DNA from: an uncultured Pelagibacteraceae bacterium
GTDB taxonomy: Bacteria; Pseudomonadota; Alphaproteobacteria; Pelagibacterales; AG-422-B15
NCBI GenBank assembly: GCA_902564025.1
Contig: CACEZK010000005.1
Coordinates: 1 to 64,000 of the forward strand
Direction: 5' to 3'
DNA: 64,000 nucleotides
Numbering within the stretch: position 1 is the first letter of the stretch; every line of letters starts with the position of its first letter. This document shows, one piece after another, positions 10,943 through 20,889 of this stretch. The notes under the pieces were generated by a model. It was not told the DNA's origin. It worked only from the letters and a program-made list of their open reading frames with translations, and ran no database searches. The translations under genes and the position numbers were made by a program.

Positions 10943-11882
10943 TTAATTCATCTAGTTTATTTATTTTGTCCTGGCCAATATCATATAAAATAGTTTGTGA
11001 AAGTGACTTTGCCATATTGAAATATTTATTTTTTTCATCTTTAATTTTCTTTGAAAATATTTTACTCCCATCATGATCAAAAATTTCGCACTTTACTGAA
11101 ATCATGTTATCTGTAATTTTTGCATAAACCGAAATAGGACTGTTGCAATTAGCGTTAATATTCTTTAGCACTTGCCTTTCAGTTAATGACTCAATTTCTG
11201 TTTCTTTATGACTTATCAGTTTAAATAATTTCTTTAAATTGTTACCGCGTTTTGACTGTACTCCCACAGTTCCTTGACACGCCGCAGGAAGAAATTGTTC
11301 TTCATTTAGTTTTTCAGTTACGTGATCAAGTAACCCTATTCGTTTAAGACCTGCTAAGCTTAGAATGATTGCATCGTATCTATTATCTCTTAGTTTTTTT
11401 AAGCGAGTATCTACATTGCCTCTTAGCAACTTGATTTTAAGATCTTTTCTTAAGTTAAGGATCTGAGCGCGTCTTCTAATTGAACTCGTTCCGATAACTG
11501 ATCCAGATGGTAAGTCAAAAAAATTTTGACCTGAGTTTGATATTAAGGCTTCACGAGGATCCTCTCTCTTAAGCCAACAAATAATTTCAAGATCCTCGGT
11601 ACTTTCTGCAGCTGGTACATCTTTCATAGAATGGACACCGACGTCAATCTTACAATCAATAATGTGTTGCTCAATTTCCTTTATAAATAAACCTTTGCCG
11701 CCTATTCGATCAAGTCGCTGAGAATTATTAATATCGCCCTGTGTTTTAATAGTTTTAATATCAAAAATGTTACCTCTTACACTGTCGGCAACGCTTATTA
11801 AATGATTGAGAAGTATATCTGTCTGTGCTCTTGAGAGCTTACTATCTCTGATACCAATTGAAATTTTATTTAAATTTGTCAT
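10917..11882 (-). CDS. hemC: porphobilinogen deaminase
   Basis: IGIRDSKLSRAQT, GLFIKEIE, VHSMKDVPA, GTSSIRRRAQ, RGNVDTRLKKL. Confidence 0.95.
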   Translation of the reverse strand: MTNLNKISIGIRDSKLSRAQTDILLNHLISVADSVRGNIFDIKTIKTQGDINNSQRLDRIGGKGLFIKEIEQHIIDCKIDVGVHSMKDVPAAESTEDLEIICWLKREDPREALISNSGQNFFDLPSGSVIGTSSIRRRAQILNLRKDLKIKLLRGNVDTRLKKLRDNRYDAIILSLAGLKRIGLLDHVTEKLNEEQFLPAACQGTVGVQSKRGNNLKKLFKLISHKETEIESLTERQVLKNINANCNSPISVYAKITDNMISVKCEIFDHDGSKIFSKKIKDEKNKYFNMAKSLSQTILYDIGQDKINKLDELNDFDYTPV

Positions 11883-11925
11883 AAATAATTATTCTTAAAT
11901 GTATATATGATACATTATCCATAAT

Positions 11926-13008
11926 ATGACAAAAAAAATAATACGTGTATTAGGGATTGAGTCGAGTTGCGATGAAACATCGGTTTCTATAGTAGAAAAA
12001 TCTGGTAATAAATTCAGAGTTCTATCAAATGTGGTAAAGTCTCAAATAGATATACATAAATTATATGGGGGTGTTGTTCCAGAATTAGCGGCGCGCGCGC
12101 ATTCCGACATAATAGATAAATTGATAATTAAGGCATTATCTGAAGCCGGTATGACTTTTAAGAAAATAGATGCAATATCCGCTACTGCTGGACCCGGTTT
12201 GCTTGGAGGTCTGCTGGTCGGAGTAGTTGCAGGAAAAACACTCGCACATTATTTAAACAAGCCATTTATCGCTGTTAATCATTTAGAGGGACATGCTCTG
12301 TCAATCAAACTTGAGACAGAAATCGAATACCCTTACTTATTGTTATTGGTTTCAGGGGGTCATACTGAATTCACTATAATAAAGAACTTTAATAACTATA
12401 AACGAATAGGCACAACGATTGATGATGCATTGGGAGAGGCTTTTGATAAAACCGCCCGTATCCTTAATCTAGGTTATCCAGGAGGGCCAGAAATTGAGAA
12501 ATACGCTGCATTAGGTAATGAAAATAAATTTGAACTTCCTATGCCACTGATACATGAAAAAAATGCTCATTTTTCCTTTGCAGGTTTAAAATCCGCAGTT
12601 GCCAATATTGTTGCTGAAAATCGTTGTTCAGAAAGGTTTAAAAAAGACATGGCCGCTTCATTCCAAGCAACAATAAATAAAATTATCTTAGCTAAAACAA
12701 GTAATGCAATTCATGAATATAGGTCCTTTGTCAAATCTAAAAAAAATTTAAAAATTGTAGTTGCTGGGGGAGTTGCTGCAAATAAAAGTATTCGCAAATC
12801 ACTCGCAAAACTTGAGAATAAAGAAGCTTGTGAATTTTTATTTCCTTCAATTAAATATTGTACTGATAACGGAGCAATGATTGCTCTTGCTGGAATTGAA
12901 AGATTTGAAAGAAATAAATTTAATAAATTAAATTTCAAACCACGGCCAAGATGGCCACTTGATAAAAATGCTATCTTCATGAAGGGTAAAAGAGCTGTTG
13001 AAGGATAA
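11926..13008 (+). CDS. tsaD: tRNA N6-threonylcarbamoyladenosine synthase TsaD
   Basis: GIESSCDETSVSIVE, GGVVPELAARAH, VSGGHTEF, GGVAANK. Confidence 0.96.
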   Translation: MTKKIIRVLGIESSCDETSVSIVEKSGNKFRVLSNVVKSQIDIHKLYGGVVPELAARAHSDIIDKLIIKALSEAGMTFKKIDAISATAGPGLLGGLLVGVVAGKTLAHYLNKPFIAVNHLEGHALSIKLETEIEYPYLLLLVSGGHTEFTIIKNFNNYKRIGTTIDDALGEAFDKTARILNLGYPGGPEIEKYAALGNENKFELPMPLIHEKNAHFSFAGLKSAVANIVAENRCSERFKKDMAASFQATINKIILAKTSNAIHEYRSFVKSKKNLKIVVAGGVAANKSIRKSLAKLENKEACEFLFPSIKYCTDNGAMIALAGIERFERNKFNKLNFKPRPRWPLDKNAIFMKGKRAVEG

Positions 13009-13996
13009 AACATTGTATAAAATTGGTATAATTGGTGGAGGGGCATGGGGAACTGCATTAGCGAACATCATCGCAAAAAAAGAAAAAGTTATTTTGTGGG
13101 CAAAGGAAAAAAGTGTTTGTGATAATATCAATAAGCTTTCTGAAAATAAAAGATATCTTCCAAAAATTAAATTAAATAAAAAAATAATATGTACGACGTC
13201 AATTGTTGATGTTGCTGAGTGTGAAATATTGTTTTTGGTTTCGCCTGTTCAATATTTATCGACTAACTTACTAAAACTAAAAAAAATTATAAGGACAAAA
13301 ACAATATTCGTTTGCTGTTCTAAAGGTATCGAAATGAATAGCTTGAAACTACCTAGTGAAATAGTGTCCTCTGTATTTCCAAAAAATAAAATCGCTGTTA
13401 TCTCAGGTCCGAATTTTGCAACTGAAATTGCAAAAGGGCTACCAGCTGCTACTGTAGTCGCTTCAAAGAGTGATTTAGCTGCAAACAAAATTGCTCAAAT
13501 TATAAAGTCCCCAACATTGAGGCCTTACTTGTCAGATGATATTGTTGGATCACAAATTGCGGGAGCTCTAAAAAATATTTATGCAATTGCCAGTGGCATT
13601 GTGTTTGGAAAAAAATATGGTGAAAATGCAGTAGCATCGATTATATCAAGAAGTTTTGCTGAAATAAAAATTGTAGCCGAATCTATGAATGCAAAAAAAA
13701 GTACACTTGCTGGGTTATCTGGTATGGGCGACTTGTTTCTTACGTGTTCATCAAAGGAGTCTAGGAATTTTTCTTTAGGAATTGATCTTGCAAAAGGCAA
13801 AACACTTAATCAAATCATTGAAAAAAAGTTTTCAGTAGCTGAGGGAGTATTCACTGTTAGAGCATTAAAAAAACTATCAATTGAAAAAAAATTGGATTTG
13901 CCAATCAATGACGCTATTTACAAAGTTTTATACCGAAAGAAAAATATTGATGTTACAATTCAAGAACTTTTGAATAGACCAATCACAAAGGAATAA
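12998..13996 (+). CDS. gpsA: NAD(P)-dependent glycerol-3-phosphate dehydrogenase
   Basis: GIIGGGAWGTALANI, CSKGIE, SGPNFATEIAKGLP, GMGDLFLTC. Confidence 0.96.
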   Translation: MKDKTLYKIGIIGGGAWGTALANIIAKKEKVILWAKEKSVCDNINKLSENKRYLPKIKLNKKIICTTSIVDVAECEILFLVSPVQYLSTNLLKLKKIIRTKTIFVCCSKGIEMNSLKLPSEIVSSVFPKNKIAVISGPNFATEIAKGLPAATVVASKSDLAANKIAQIIKSPTLRPYLSDDIVGSQIAGALKNIYAIASGIVFGKKYGENAVASIISRSFAEIKIVAESMNAKKSTLAGLSGMGDLFLTCSSKESRNFSLGIDLAKGKTLNQIIEKKFSVAEGVFTVRALKKLSIEKKLDLPINDAIYKVLYRKKNIDVTIQELLNRPITKE

Positions 13997-13997
13997 A

Positions 13998-14414
13998 ATG
14001 AACTACTGGTTAATGAAATCTGAACCTGAAACATGGTCATGGGAAGAGCAAGTAAAAGCTGGCAGTAAAGGTGAGGGCTGGGATGGTGTGAGAAATTATC
14101 AAGCATCCAACAATATGAAAAAAATGGAGAAAGGTGATCTTTGTTTTTTTTATCACTCGGTCAAGGAAAGGGATATTGTTGGTATAGTAAAAGTCGTTAA
14201 GAAATATCATCCTGATCCTACAGATAAATCAAAACGCTTTGGAATGGTATCAGTGGCAGCTGTGAAAGCCCTTAAAAATAAAGTAAACCTGTCTCAAATA
14301 AAAGCGCATCCAAAACTTAATCAATTAGCCTTGGTGAAACAGTCGCGCCTCTCGGTTATGCCAATTGATAAAAAGTCATGGACAATTATTTGCAATCTCG
14401 GTGGTATCAAATAA
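13998..14414 (+). CDS. EVE domain-containing protein
   Basis: MNYWLMKSEPETWSWEEQ...WDGVRNYQASNNMKKM. Confidence 0.92.
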   Translation: MNYWLMKSEPETWSWEEQVKAGSKGEGWDGVRNYQASNNMKKMEKGDLCFFYHSVKERDIVGIVKVVKKYHPDPTDKSKRFGMVSVAAVKALKNKVNLSQIKAHPKLNQLALVKQSRLSVMPIDKKSWTIICNLGGIK

Positions 14415-14426
14415 GATAATTTCCAT

Positions 14427-16367
14427 ATGAGTGAAAATGAAAAATTTGAAGTGAGCAGTGAATGGTCTGCAGAAGCTCAGGTAAATTCCGCTAAATATAA
14501 TGAGTGGTACGAAAATTCGCTCAATAACAATGAAGAATTTTGGAATGAGCAAGGTAAAAGAATTGATTGGATTAAACCATATACAAAAGTAAAAGACGTT
14601 TCTTACAACAAAGATAATTTCTCAATCAAGTGGTACTACGACGGTACACTCAACGCATCAAGCAACTGTATTGATAGGCATTTAAAAGATAAAGCAGATC
14701 AAACCGCAATCATTTGGGAAGGCGATGATCCAGCAGACTCAAAACACATTACATATAAAGAATTGCACAGTGAAGTATCCAAACTTGCTAATGGCATGAA
14801 AACCCTTGGTGTTAAAAAAGGTGATCGGGTAACTATTTATATGCCCATGATTCCTGAAGCGGCTTACGCAATGTTAGCGTGTACGAGGATCGGAGCAATT
14901 CACTCAGTTGTATTCGGAGGCTTTTCTCCAGACTCGTTAGCCGGAAGAATAGGTGATTGTAAATCAGATATTGTGATTACAGCGGATGAAGGCGTAAGAG
15001 GGGGCAAAGCAATTCCATTAAAGAAAAACACAGATGAAGCAATTTCGATTTCAGGTGGAGTTCGTCATTGTATTGTTGTTAAAAGAACAGGTGAAGATAT
15101 TGGTTGGGTCGACGATAGAGATGTTTGGTATCACGAACTAACTGAAAAAGAATCTGATGATTGTCCACCTGAGGAAATGTCAGCAGAAGATCCTCTCTTT
15201 ATATTGTATACATCTGGATCAACTGGCAAACCAAAAGGAGTTATGCACACCACTGGCGGTTATATGGTTTACGCCTCGATGACACATCAATATGTCTTTG
15301 ATTATAAAGAGAGTGACGTTTATTGGTGCACGGCAGATGTGGGTTGGGTTACAGGGCACAGTTACATTGTATATGGTCCATTAGCGAATGGTGCCATCAC
15401 GGTCATGTTTGAAGGTGTTCCAAACTATCCAAGCGCCTCTAGATTTTGGGAAGTGGTCGATAAACATAAGATTAATATTTTCTACACCGCACCAACAGCA
15501 ATTAGAGCATTGATGCGGGAAGGCGAAGATCCTGTAAAAAAAACAAGCAGGTCATCACTTAAATTACTTGGGACTGTTGGTGAGCCAATTAATCCAGAAG
15601 CGTGGATGTGGTATTATAATGTTGTTGGTGACAAAAAATGTCCGATTGTTGATACATGGTGGCAAACTGAAACCGGAGGTATTTTAATCACTCCTCTGCC
15701 TGGTGCAATTGCACAGAAACCAGGATCAGCAACAAAACCTTTCTTTGGAGTAAAGCCCGAAATTTTAGATGCTGAAGGAAATATTCTTGAAGGCGCCTGT
15801 GAAGGTTCTCTTTGTTTAGCAGACTCTTGGCCTGGGCAAATGAGAACAGTTTACGGAGATCATAAAAGATTTATTGAAACCTATTTTTCTCAATTTGATG
15901 GAAAATATTTTACAGGTGATGGTTGCAGGAGAGATGAAGACGGCTATTACTGGATCACTGGAAGAGTTGATGATGTAATAAACGTATCAGGTCACAGAAT
16001 GGGAACAGCAGAAGTTGAGTCTGCATTAGTTGCCCATCCTAAAGTCAGTGAAGCCGCAGTTGTTGGTTACCCTCATGATATTAAAGGGCAAGGTATCTAT
16101 GCATACGTTACGCTCAATGCGGGTGAAGAAACATCAGACGAATTATATAAAGAACTTGTTGCCTGGGTTCGAAAAGAAATTGGCCCAATCGCATCACCTG
16201 ATTTAATACAATGGGCACCCGGACTTCCAAAAACTCGATCAGGAAAAATTATGAGAAGAATTTTACGAAAAATTGCTGAAAATGATTACAGTAATTTAGG
16301 AGACACATCTACATTAGCAGAACCCGCTGTGGTAAATGATCTTGTTGAAAATCGAATGAATAAGTAG
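14427..16367 (+). CDS. acs: acetyl-CoA synthetase
   Basis: [65 protein letters not shown]. Confidence 0.96.
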   Translation: MSENEKFEVSSEWSAEAQVNSAKYNEWYENSLNNNEEFWNEQGKRIDWIKPYTKVKDVSYNKDNFSIKWYYDGTLNASSNCIDRHLKDKADQTAIIWEGDDPADSKHITYKELHSEVSKLANGMKTLGVKKGDRVTIYMPMIPEAAYAMLACTRIGAIHSVVFGGFSPDSLAGRIGDCKSDIVITADEGVRGGKAIPLKKNTDEAISISGGVRHCIVVKRTGEDIGWVDDRDVWYHELTEKESDDCPPEEMSAEDPLFILYTSGSTGKPKGVMHTTGGYMVYASMTHQYVFDYKESDVYWCTADVGWVTGHSYIVYGPLANGAITVMFEGVPNYPSASRFWEVVDKHKINIFYTAPTAIRALMREGEDPVKKTSRSSLKLLGTVGEPINPEAWMWYYNVVGDKKCPIVDTWWQTETGGILITPLPGAIAQKPGSATKPFFGVKPEILDAEGNILEGACEGSLCLADSWPGQMRTVYGDHKRFIETYFSQFDGKYFTGDGCRRDEDGYYWITGRVDDVINVSGHRMGTAEVESALVAHPKVSEAAVVGYPHDIKGQGIYAYVTLNAGEETSDELYKELVAWVRKEIGPIASPDLIQWAPGLPKTRSGKIMRRILRKIAENDYSNLGDTSTLAEPAVVNDLVENRMNK

Positions 16368-16373
16368 TTTCTT

Positions 16374-16790
16374 GTGAGTGATAAAAGTATCGTTAAAGCT
16401 TTAATCGAAAAACACAAAATGACTCCCCATCCAGAGGGAGGTCATTATGTTGAAATTTTTAGAAATGATGATGTCACTCATATATATTTTTTACTTGAAG
16501 AACACGAGAACTCCCACTGGCACAAAATAACAAAAACTGAAACTTTGCATTTTTATTCAGGCAGTCCTCTAAACATATACACATCAAAAGACGGTGAGGA
16601 ATACCAAGTTAATGAGATAGGATCTAATAATAATTTTATGTACACTGTAGAAAAAGGAACTTGGTTTGCCCTGAAATCTACAGGAGCATATAGCTTGATT
16701 GGGTGTACGGTTGCACCCGCTTTTGAATTTGAGGATTTAGAACTGGCTCCAAAGGATTGGAAGCCATCTAAATTTAATCATAAACTTTGA
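16374..16790 (+). CDS. cupin-5/DUF985 domain protein
   Basis: MTPHPEGGHYVE...IYFLLEEHENSHWHKI; GCTVAPAFEFEDLELA; GTG start. Confidence 0.85.
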   Translation: MSDKSIVKALIEKHKMTPHPEGGHYVEIFRNDDVTHIYFLLEEHENSHWHKITKTETLHFYSGSPLNIYTSKDGEEYQVNEIGSNNNFMYTVEKGTWFALKSTGAYSLIGCTVAPAFEFEDLELAPKDWKPSKFNHKL

Positions 16791-16847
16791 TTTCAAATCA
16801 ATTGGTCGGTATACTTTCTTATTGTTAAAAAAAGTATGGAGTAATAA

Positions 16848-17120
16848 ATGTTTGTATCTTTTACCGATTGGGAATTTGACGGAAATATTGAAAATGCCGT
16901 TGAAAATATGAAAGGTTTTTGGCCTGAGATGAAAAAGCACGGAGCAACTAATATGCGTGCAACAGTCACGGGAGAAAAAACACTTAGAACGATGACCATC
17001 TGGAGCAGTAAAGAACAGCTGGAAGCCAATATCGATGAAATTAGAGCAGCCGCTAGTAAAGCTGTGGGCATGACCACAACAGGGGGAATGATGGGTACAG
17101 TCGCAGTCGAGCTTGACTGA
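16848..17120 (+). CDS. small conserved-type protein of unknown function (90 aa)
   Basis: Complete ORF before a hairpin; no motif confidently recognised. Confidence 0.65.
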   Translation: MFVSFTDWEFDGNIENAVENMKGFWPEMKKHGATNMRATVTGEKTLRTMTIWSSKEQLEANIDEIRAAASKAVGMTTTGGMMGTVAVELD

Positions 17121-17133
17121 TTAATTCATGAGG

Positions 17134-17151
17134 GGGTTGAGAAATCAACCC
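17134..17151. terminator. Stem-loop between convergent genes
   Basis: GGGTTGA-GAAA-TCAACCC perfect 7-bp stem with GAAA loop; no strong T tract. Confidence 0.5.
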
Positions 17152-17163
17152 ACTCAATTAAAT

Positions 17164-17319
17164 CTAAAAATCTGAAGTAATACCTTTTTTTTCCCAGTCT
17201 CCAAAACGGGTTGGCTCTGGACCATCTGCACCGCCTATTTCTTTTCTCTTTTTAGGCAGTTTGGATTCCGTTTTGTTGTCTTCTTTGTCTTCAATAGCTT
17301 CTGTTTTTTTATCGCTCAT
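17164..17319 (-). CDS. DUF1674 / SDHAF4-like succinate dehydrogenase assembly factor (51 aa)
   Basis: Manual translation MSDKKTEAIEDKEDNKTESKLPKKRKEIGGADGPEPTRFGDWEKKGITSDF*; EIGG..GPEPTR.GDWEKKG..SDF is the DUF1674 signature; below the ORF-track length cutoff. Confidence 0.9.
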   Translation of the reverse strand: MSDKKTEAIEDKEDNKTESKLPKKRKEIGGADGPEPTRFGDWEKKGITSDF

Positions 17320-17416
17320 ATATATAATGTAATCTCTATTTATCGCTAATCAAAGTATGAAAATAGTGGGAAACAACAAACCTTTCTGTTATACAAAGAA
17401 ATAATGCTTCACAATA

Positions 17417-18073
17417 ATGTCGGTTAAAATATCACCTTCTATACTAGCATCAGACTTTTCATCATTAGGAGATGAGGTCGTTAATATCACTCAAGCTGGG
17501 GCTGACTACATACACGTAGATGTAATGGATGGACACTTTGTTCCTAATCTCACAATTGGTCCAGATGTTGTTAAATCTATAAGGGATAAATCTTCATTGC
17601 CGTTTGATGTTCATTTAATGATTGATCCTGTGCTACCTTATATTGAAAAGTTTGTTGAAGCTGGAGCAGATATTGTTTCAGTTCACCCAGAGGCAAAAGA
17701 TGATACAGAGGCATGTTTGAATAAAATTAAATCATTAAATGTAAAATCGGGACTTGCAATCAACCCAGATACTGAATGGGAAGTCGTTAAACCTTTTATG
17801 GATAAACTTGATCTCATTTTAGTAATGAGTGTTCATCCTGGTTTTGGCGGTCAGAAATTTATTCCAACAGCTCTCGATAAATTATCCAATCTTCGAGAAG
17901 AAATTAATAAGTCTGGTAAAGAAATTCATTTAGAAGTTGATGGAGGAATTAATTTTGAAAATGTTCAATCAGTAATTGATGCTGGGGCCGATATGATTGT
18001 TGCAGGTACCACAACCTTTAAAGGTGGCCCAAGTGAGTATGCAAATAATATTGAAAAACTAAGGGGCCATTAA
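17417..18073 (+). CDS. rpe: ribulose-phosphate 3-epimerase
   Basis: ISPSILASDFSSLGDEV, HVDVMDGHFVPNLTIGP, VMSVHPGFGGQKFI. Confidence 0.96.
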   Translation: MSVKISPSILASDFSSLGDEVVNITQAGADYIHVDVMDGHFVPNLTIGPDVVKSIRDKSSLPFDVHLMIDPVLPYIEKFVEAGADIVSVHPEAKDDTEACLNKIKSLNVKSGLAINPDTEWEVVKPFMDKLDLILVMSVHPGFGGQKFIPTALDKLSNLREEINKSGKEIHLEVDGGINFENVQSVIDAGADMIVAGTTTFKGGPSEYANNIEKLRGH

Positions 18074-18074
18074 A

Positions 18075-19640
18075 TTGGATATTAAAATTAAAACCGCGCT
18101 GATATCTGTTTCAGATAAATCAGGTTTAGATAAAGTTGTTCAATCACTCAAAGAACATAATATTAAAATAGTTTCAACAGGTGGTACGGCAAAAGCAATT
18201 GCGGACATGGATGTTGATGTGACGGATGTATCAACTTTAACTAATTTCCCAGAAATGATGGACGGACGTGTTAAAACTTTACACCCAAATGTACATGGGG
18301 GATTGCTTTCAAAAAGAGACGACAAGAAACATGTGCAGTCTCAAGAGGATTATGGAATAGAAGATATTGACTTAATAATTGTAAATCTTTACCCCTTTGA
18401 AGAAACAGTAAAATCAGAGGAAAATGAGGAAATTTGTATAGAAAATATTGATATTGGTGGTCCGGCAATGTTGCGATCAGCAGCTAAAAATCATCAATTT
18501 GTCACAGTAGTTACTGATATTAGCGATTACGATGAGCTCATTAATGAGATCAATAAAAACAATGGTTCAACAACTTTGGAGTTTAGAAAGACTCTTGCTG
18601 CAAAAACATTTTCAACAACTGCTTATTACGATTCTTTAATCAGCAATTGGTTTTATAGAAATACAAACAAACCAATTAATAAGTTTTCAACAGCTGCTGA
18701 ATTATCTTCTATACTTCGCTACGGTGAAAACCCTCATCAGTCTGCAAGTCTTTATAAGTCGTCCTTGCAGCGATCAGGGATACCACATGCAAAATTACTT
18801 CAAGGAAAAGAATTGAGTTATAACAATATTAATGATGCTGACGCAGCATTACAATTAATCAAAGAATTTGACGAAGACACTCCTAGTGTTGCAATTATTA
18901 AACATGCGAACCCTTGTGGTGTTGCTAGTAGTAGTTCACTTTGTGAAGCGTATATGAAAGCATTTTCGTGTGATACAACCAGCGCGTTTGGAGGTGTCAT
19001 TGCACTTAACCAAACAATCGATAAAGACACAGCCTATGAAATTATAAAAATATTCACTGAAGTTATTATAGCGCCCGATGTTAGTGATGAAGCTAAAGAA
19101 ATATTTAAATCGAAAAACAATTTACGAGTTCTAACTTTATCGTCAATACACAATGATAATAATTCTCAAAACTACAAAAGTATCGAAGGAGGAATTTTAG
19201 TTCAATCAAATGATGAAGCAAATACGACCAAATCTGATCTTAAAGTAGTTACAGAAAAAAAACCAAGTGATGATGAAATTGATGATATGTTGTTTGCATT
19301 TAAAGTTTGTAAACATGTAAAATCGAATGCAATCATTTATGTCAAAAATAAAAAAACAATTGGTATTGGTGCAGGACAAATGAGTAGAGTGGATAGCGCT
19401 AAAATTGCCTCACAAAAAAATAGTGAAATGAAAAAATCTGATGAAAATTCTCTCGAAAATTCAGTGGTCGCATCAGATGCATTCTTTCCCTTTGCTGATG
19501 GCTTGCTAGTTACAATTTCTTATGGGGCTAAAGCGGTAATTCAACCCGGCGGATCAGTAAAAGATAATGAAGTAATTGATGCAGCTAATAATGCAGGAAT
19601 CTCTATGGTGTTCACTGGAGTACGACATTTTAGACATTAA
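18075..19640 (+). CDS. purH: bifunctional AICAR formyltransferase/IMP cyclohydrolase
   Basis: ALISVSDKSGLD, STGGTAKAI, MMDGRVKTLHPNVHGG, KHANPCGVA; TTG start. Confidence 0.96.
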   Translation: MDIKIKTALISVSDKSGLDKVVQSLKEHNIKIVSTGGTAKAIADMDVDVTDVSTLTNFPEMMDGRVKTLHPNVHGGLLSKRDDKKHVQSQEDYGIEDIDLIIVNLYPFEETVKSEENEEICIENIDIGGPAMLRSAAKNHQFVTVVTDISDYDELINEINKNNGSTTLEFRKTLAAKTFSTTAYYDSLISNWFYRNTNKPINKFSTAAELSSILRYGENPHQSASLYKSSLQRSGIPHAKLLQGKELSYNNINDADAALQLIKEFDEDTPSVAIIKHANPCGVASSSSLCEAYMKAFSCDTTSAFGGVIALNQTIDKDTAYEIIKIFTEVIIAPDVSDEAKEIFKSKNNLRVLTLSSIHNDNNSQNYKSIEGGILVQSNDEANTTKSDLKVVTEKKPSDDEIDDMLFAFKVCKHVKSNAIIYVKNKKTIGIGAGQMSRVDSAKIASQKNSEMKKSDENSLENSVVASDAFFPFADGLLVTISYGAKAVIQPGGSVKDNEVIDAANNAGISMVFTGVRHFRH

Positions 19641-20386
19641 AAATTAATGTAAAAATAGTCTCTTAGTCTTTTGTCATGAGTGTACTTACCCTCTTTAAGT
19701 AGTTTAAAATTACTACTCTCAAGAAATGATGAAATTATTGGATAATTCCTGTTAAATATTTCAATTTGCATAAAGACTTTGTTATTTGTAATTAATTCAA
19801 TTAAACCATTTAGCACTTCTAATTCATATTCCTCTACATCAATCTTTATTGCAATTATTTGATCTTTAAGTTTTATTAAATCATCCCCTTTTTTCTGCCT
19901 GACTGTAAATTGTCCTTTATCACTTATTCTCGCTCCGCCTGACTGACTTGTATCGAATCGATTAAGAGTAAATAACTTTGCTTCTCCATCTTCATTTGCT
20001 AACGCATAAGGATAAGCAGTTATTCTCTCAGAAAAATTATTTTTTTTAATGGCCATTTCCATTCTATTGAAAGCATCTTTATGTGGTTCAAAAGCAATAA
20101 CTTTTAAATCAGGAAATTGTTCTGAAATTGACATTGCGTAAACACCTATATTGGAACCAATATCAATAAAGTAGTTTATGTTAAATTTAAAAATTGAATC
20201 TTTTAAATATGAAACTTGTTCATCTTCGTAATATCCATTGAAATAAATTTCCCTATCTATCGAATCCTTAAGATCTAAAAAAAGAAATATATTATTTAAT
20301 TTATAAAAAAATTTTTCTTTTTTCGTCAAAAATAAAAATCTTCTTAAAATACTTTTTCTTAATTTATAAATTTTTCTTATAAACAT
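19637..20386 (-). CDS. FkbM family methyltransferase
   Basis: FIDIGSNIGVYAMSIS, VIAFEPHKDAFNRM, IKIDVEEYELEVLNG; start refined to MFIRKIYKLRK. Confidence 0.85.
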   Translation of the reverse strand: MFIRKIYKLRKSILRRFLFLTKKEKFFYKLNNIFLFLDLKDSIDREIYFNGYYEDEQVSYLKDSIFKFNINYFIDIGSNIGVYAMSISEQFPDLKVIAFEPHKDAFNRMEMAIKKNNFSERITAYPYALANEDGEAKLFTLNRFDTSQSGGARISDKGQFTVRQKKGDDLIKLKDQIIAIKIDVEEYELEVLNGLIELITNNKVFMQIEIFNRNYPIISSFLESSNFKLLKEGKYTHDKRLRDYFYINF

Positions 20387-20397
20387 TAATAATCTAT

Positions 20398-20889
20398 TTA
20401 AATACGCTTTTTTATTATTCCATAAATCAGAACTGATATTGTTATTACAATGGCAATCCACTTAAATGAAGTAGTCATGCTAGAAAAATAAACATGTGTT
20501 TCATTAATATTTGGGAAGTTTAAAATGAGTCTTGTAATTTGAAGATTCTCTAAGATATCAAAGCTAAATGCTGTTAACGGCAAAAATAAAATTAATTGGG
20601 AACTTTTATATAATTTGACATAGGCTCCAATAAATAACGAAGTATATAAAATGGGATATAGCGTATCCAGTATAAGTGATGAGAGAATATAGATATTTTG
20701 ACCATCAGTACCTATTGCATCTAAGTTTTTGACAACATCTTCTTTGCCATAAAACAGTTCAAGATCGAGCATGTTAGAAAAAATATTATGAGGGAGAAAA
20801 ATAAAAATAAGCCCGCAAATATTGAGAAGTACAAATATGGTAATTTGAGATTTGGTAGAAGAGACAAAATTAAAATATTTACTAATCAT
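20398..20889 (-). CDS. multi-spanning membrane protein, unknown function
   Basis: Several hydrophobic segments; ATGATTAG overlap with the upstream MFS gene stop. Confidence 0.6.
   Translation of the reverse strand: MISKYFNFVSSTKSQITIFVLLNICGLIFIFLPHNIFSNMLDLELFYGKEDVVKNLDAIGTDGQNIYILSSLILDTLYPILYTSLFIGAYVKLYKSSQLILFLPLTAFSFDILENLQITRLILNFPNINETHVYFSSMTTSFKWIAIVITISVLIYGIIKKRI

Noticed and set aside
16737-17077. Minus-strand ORFs 16737-16940 and 16793-17077
   Set aside because: Overlap the better-supported plus-strand genes; hydrophobic/Ser-rich translations typical of antisense shadows
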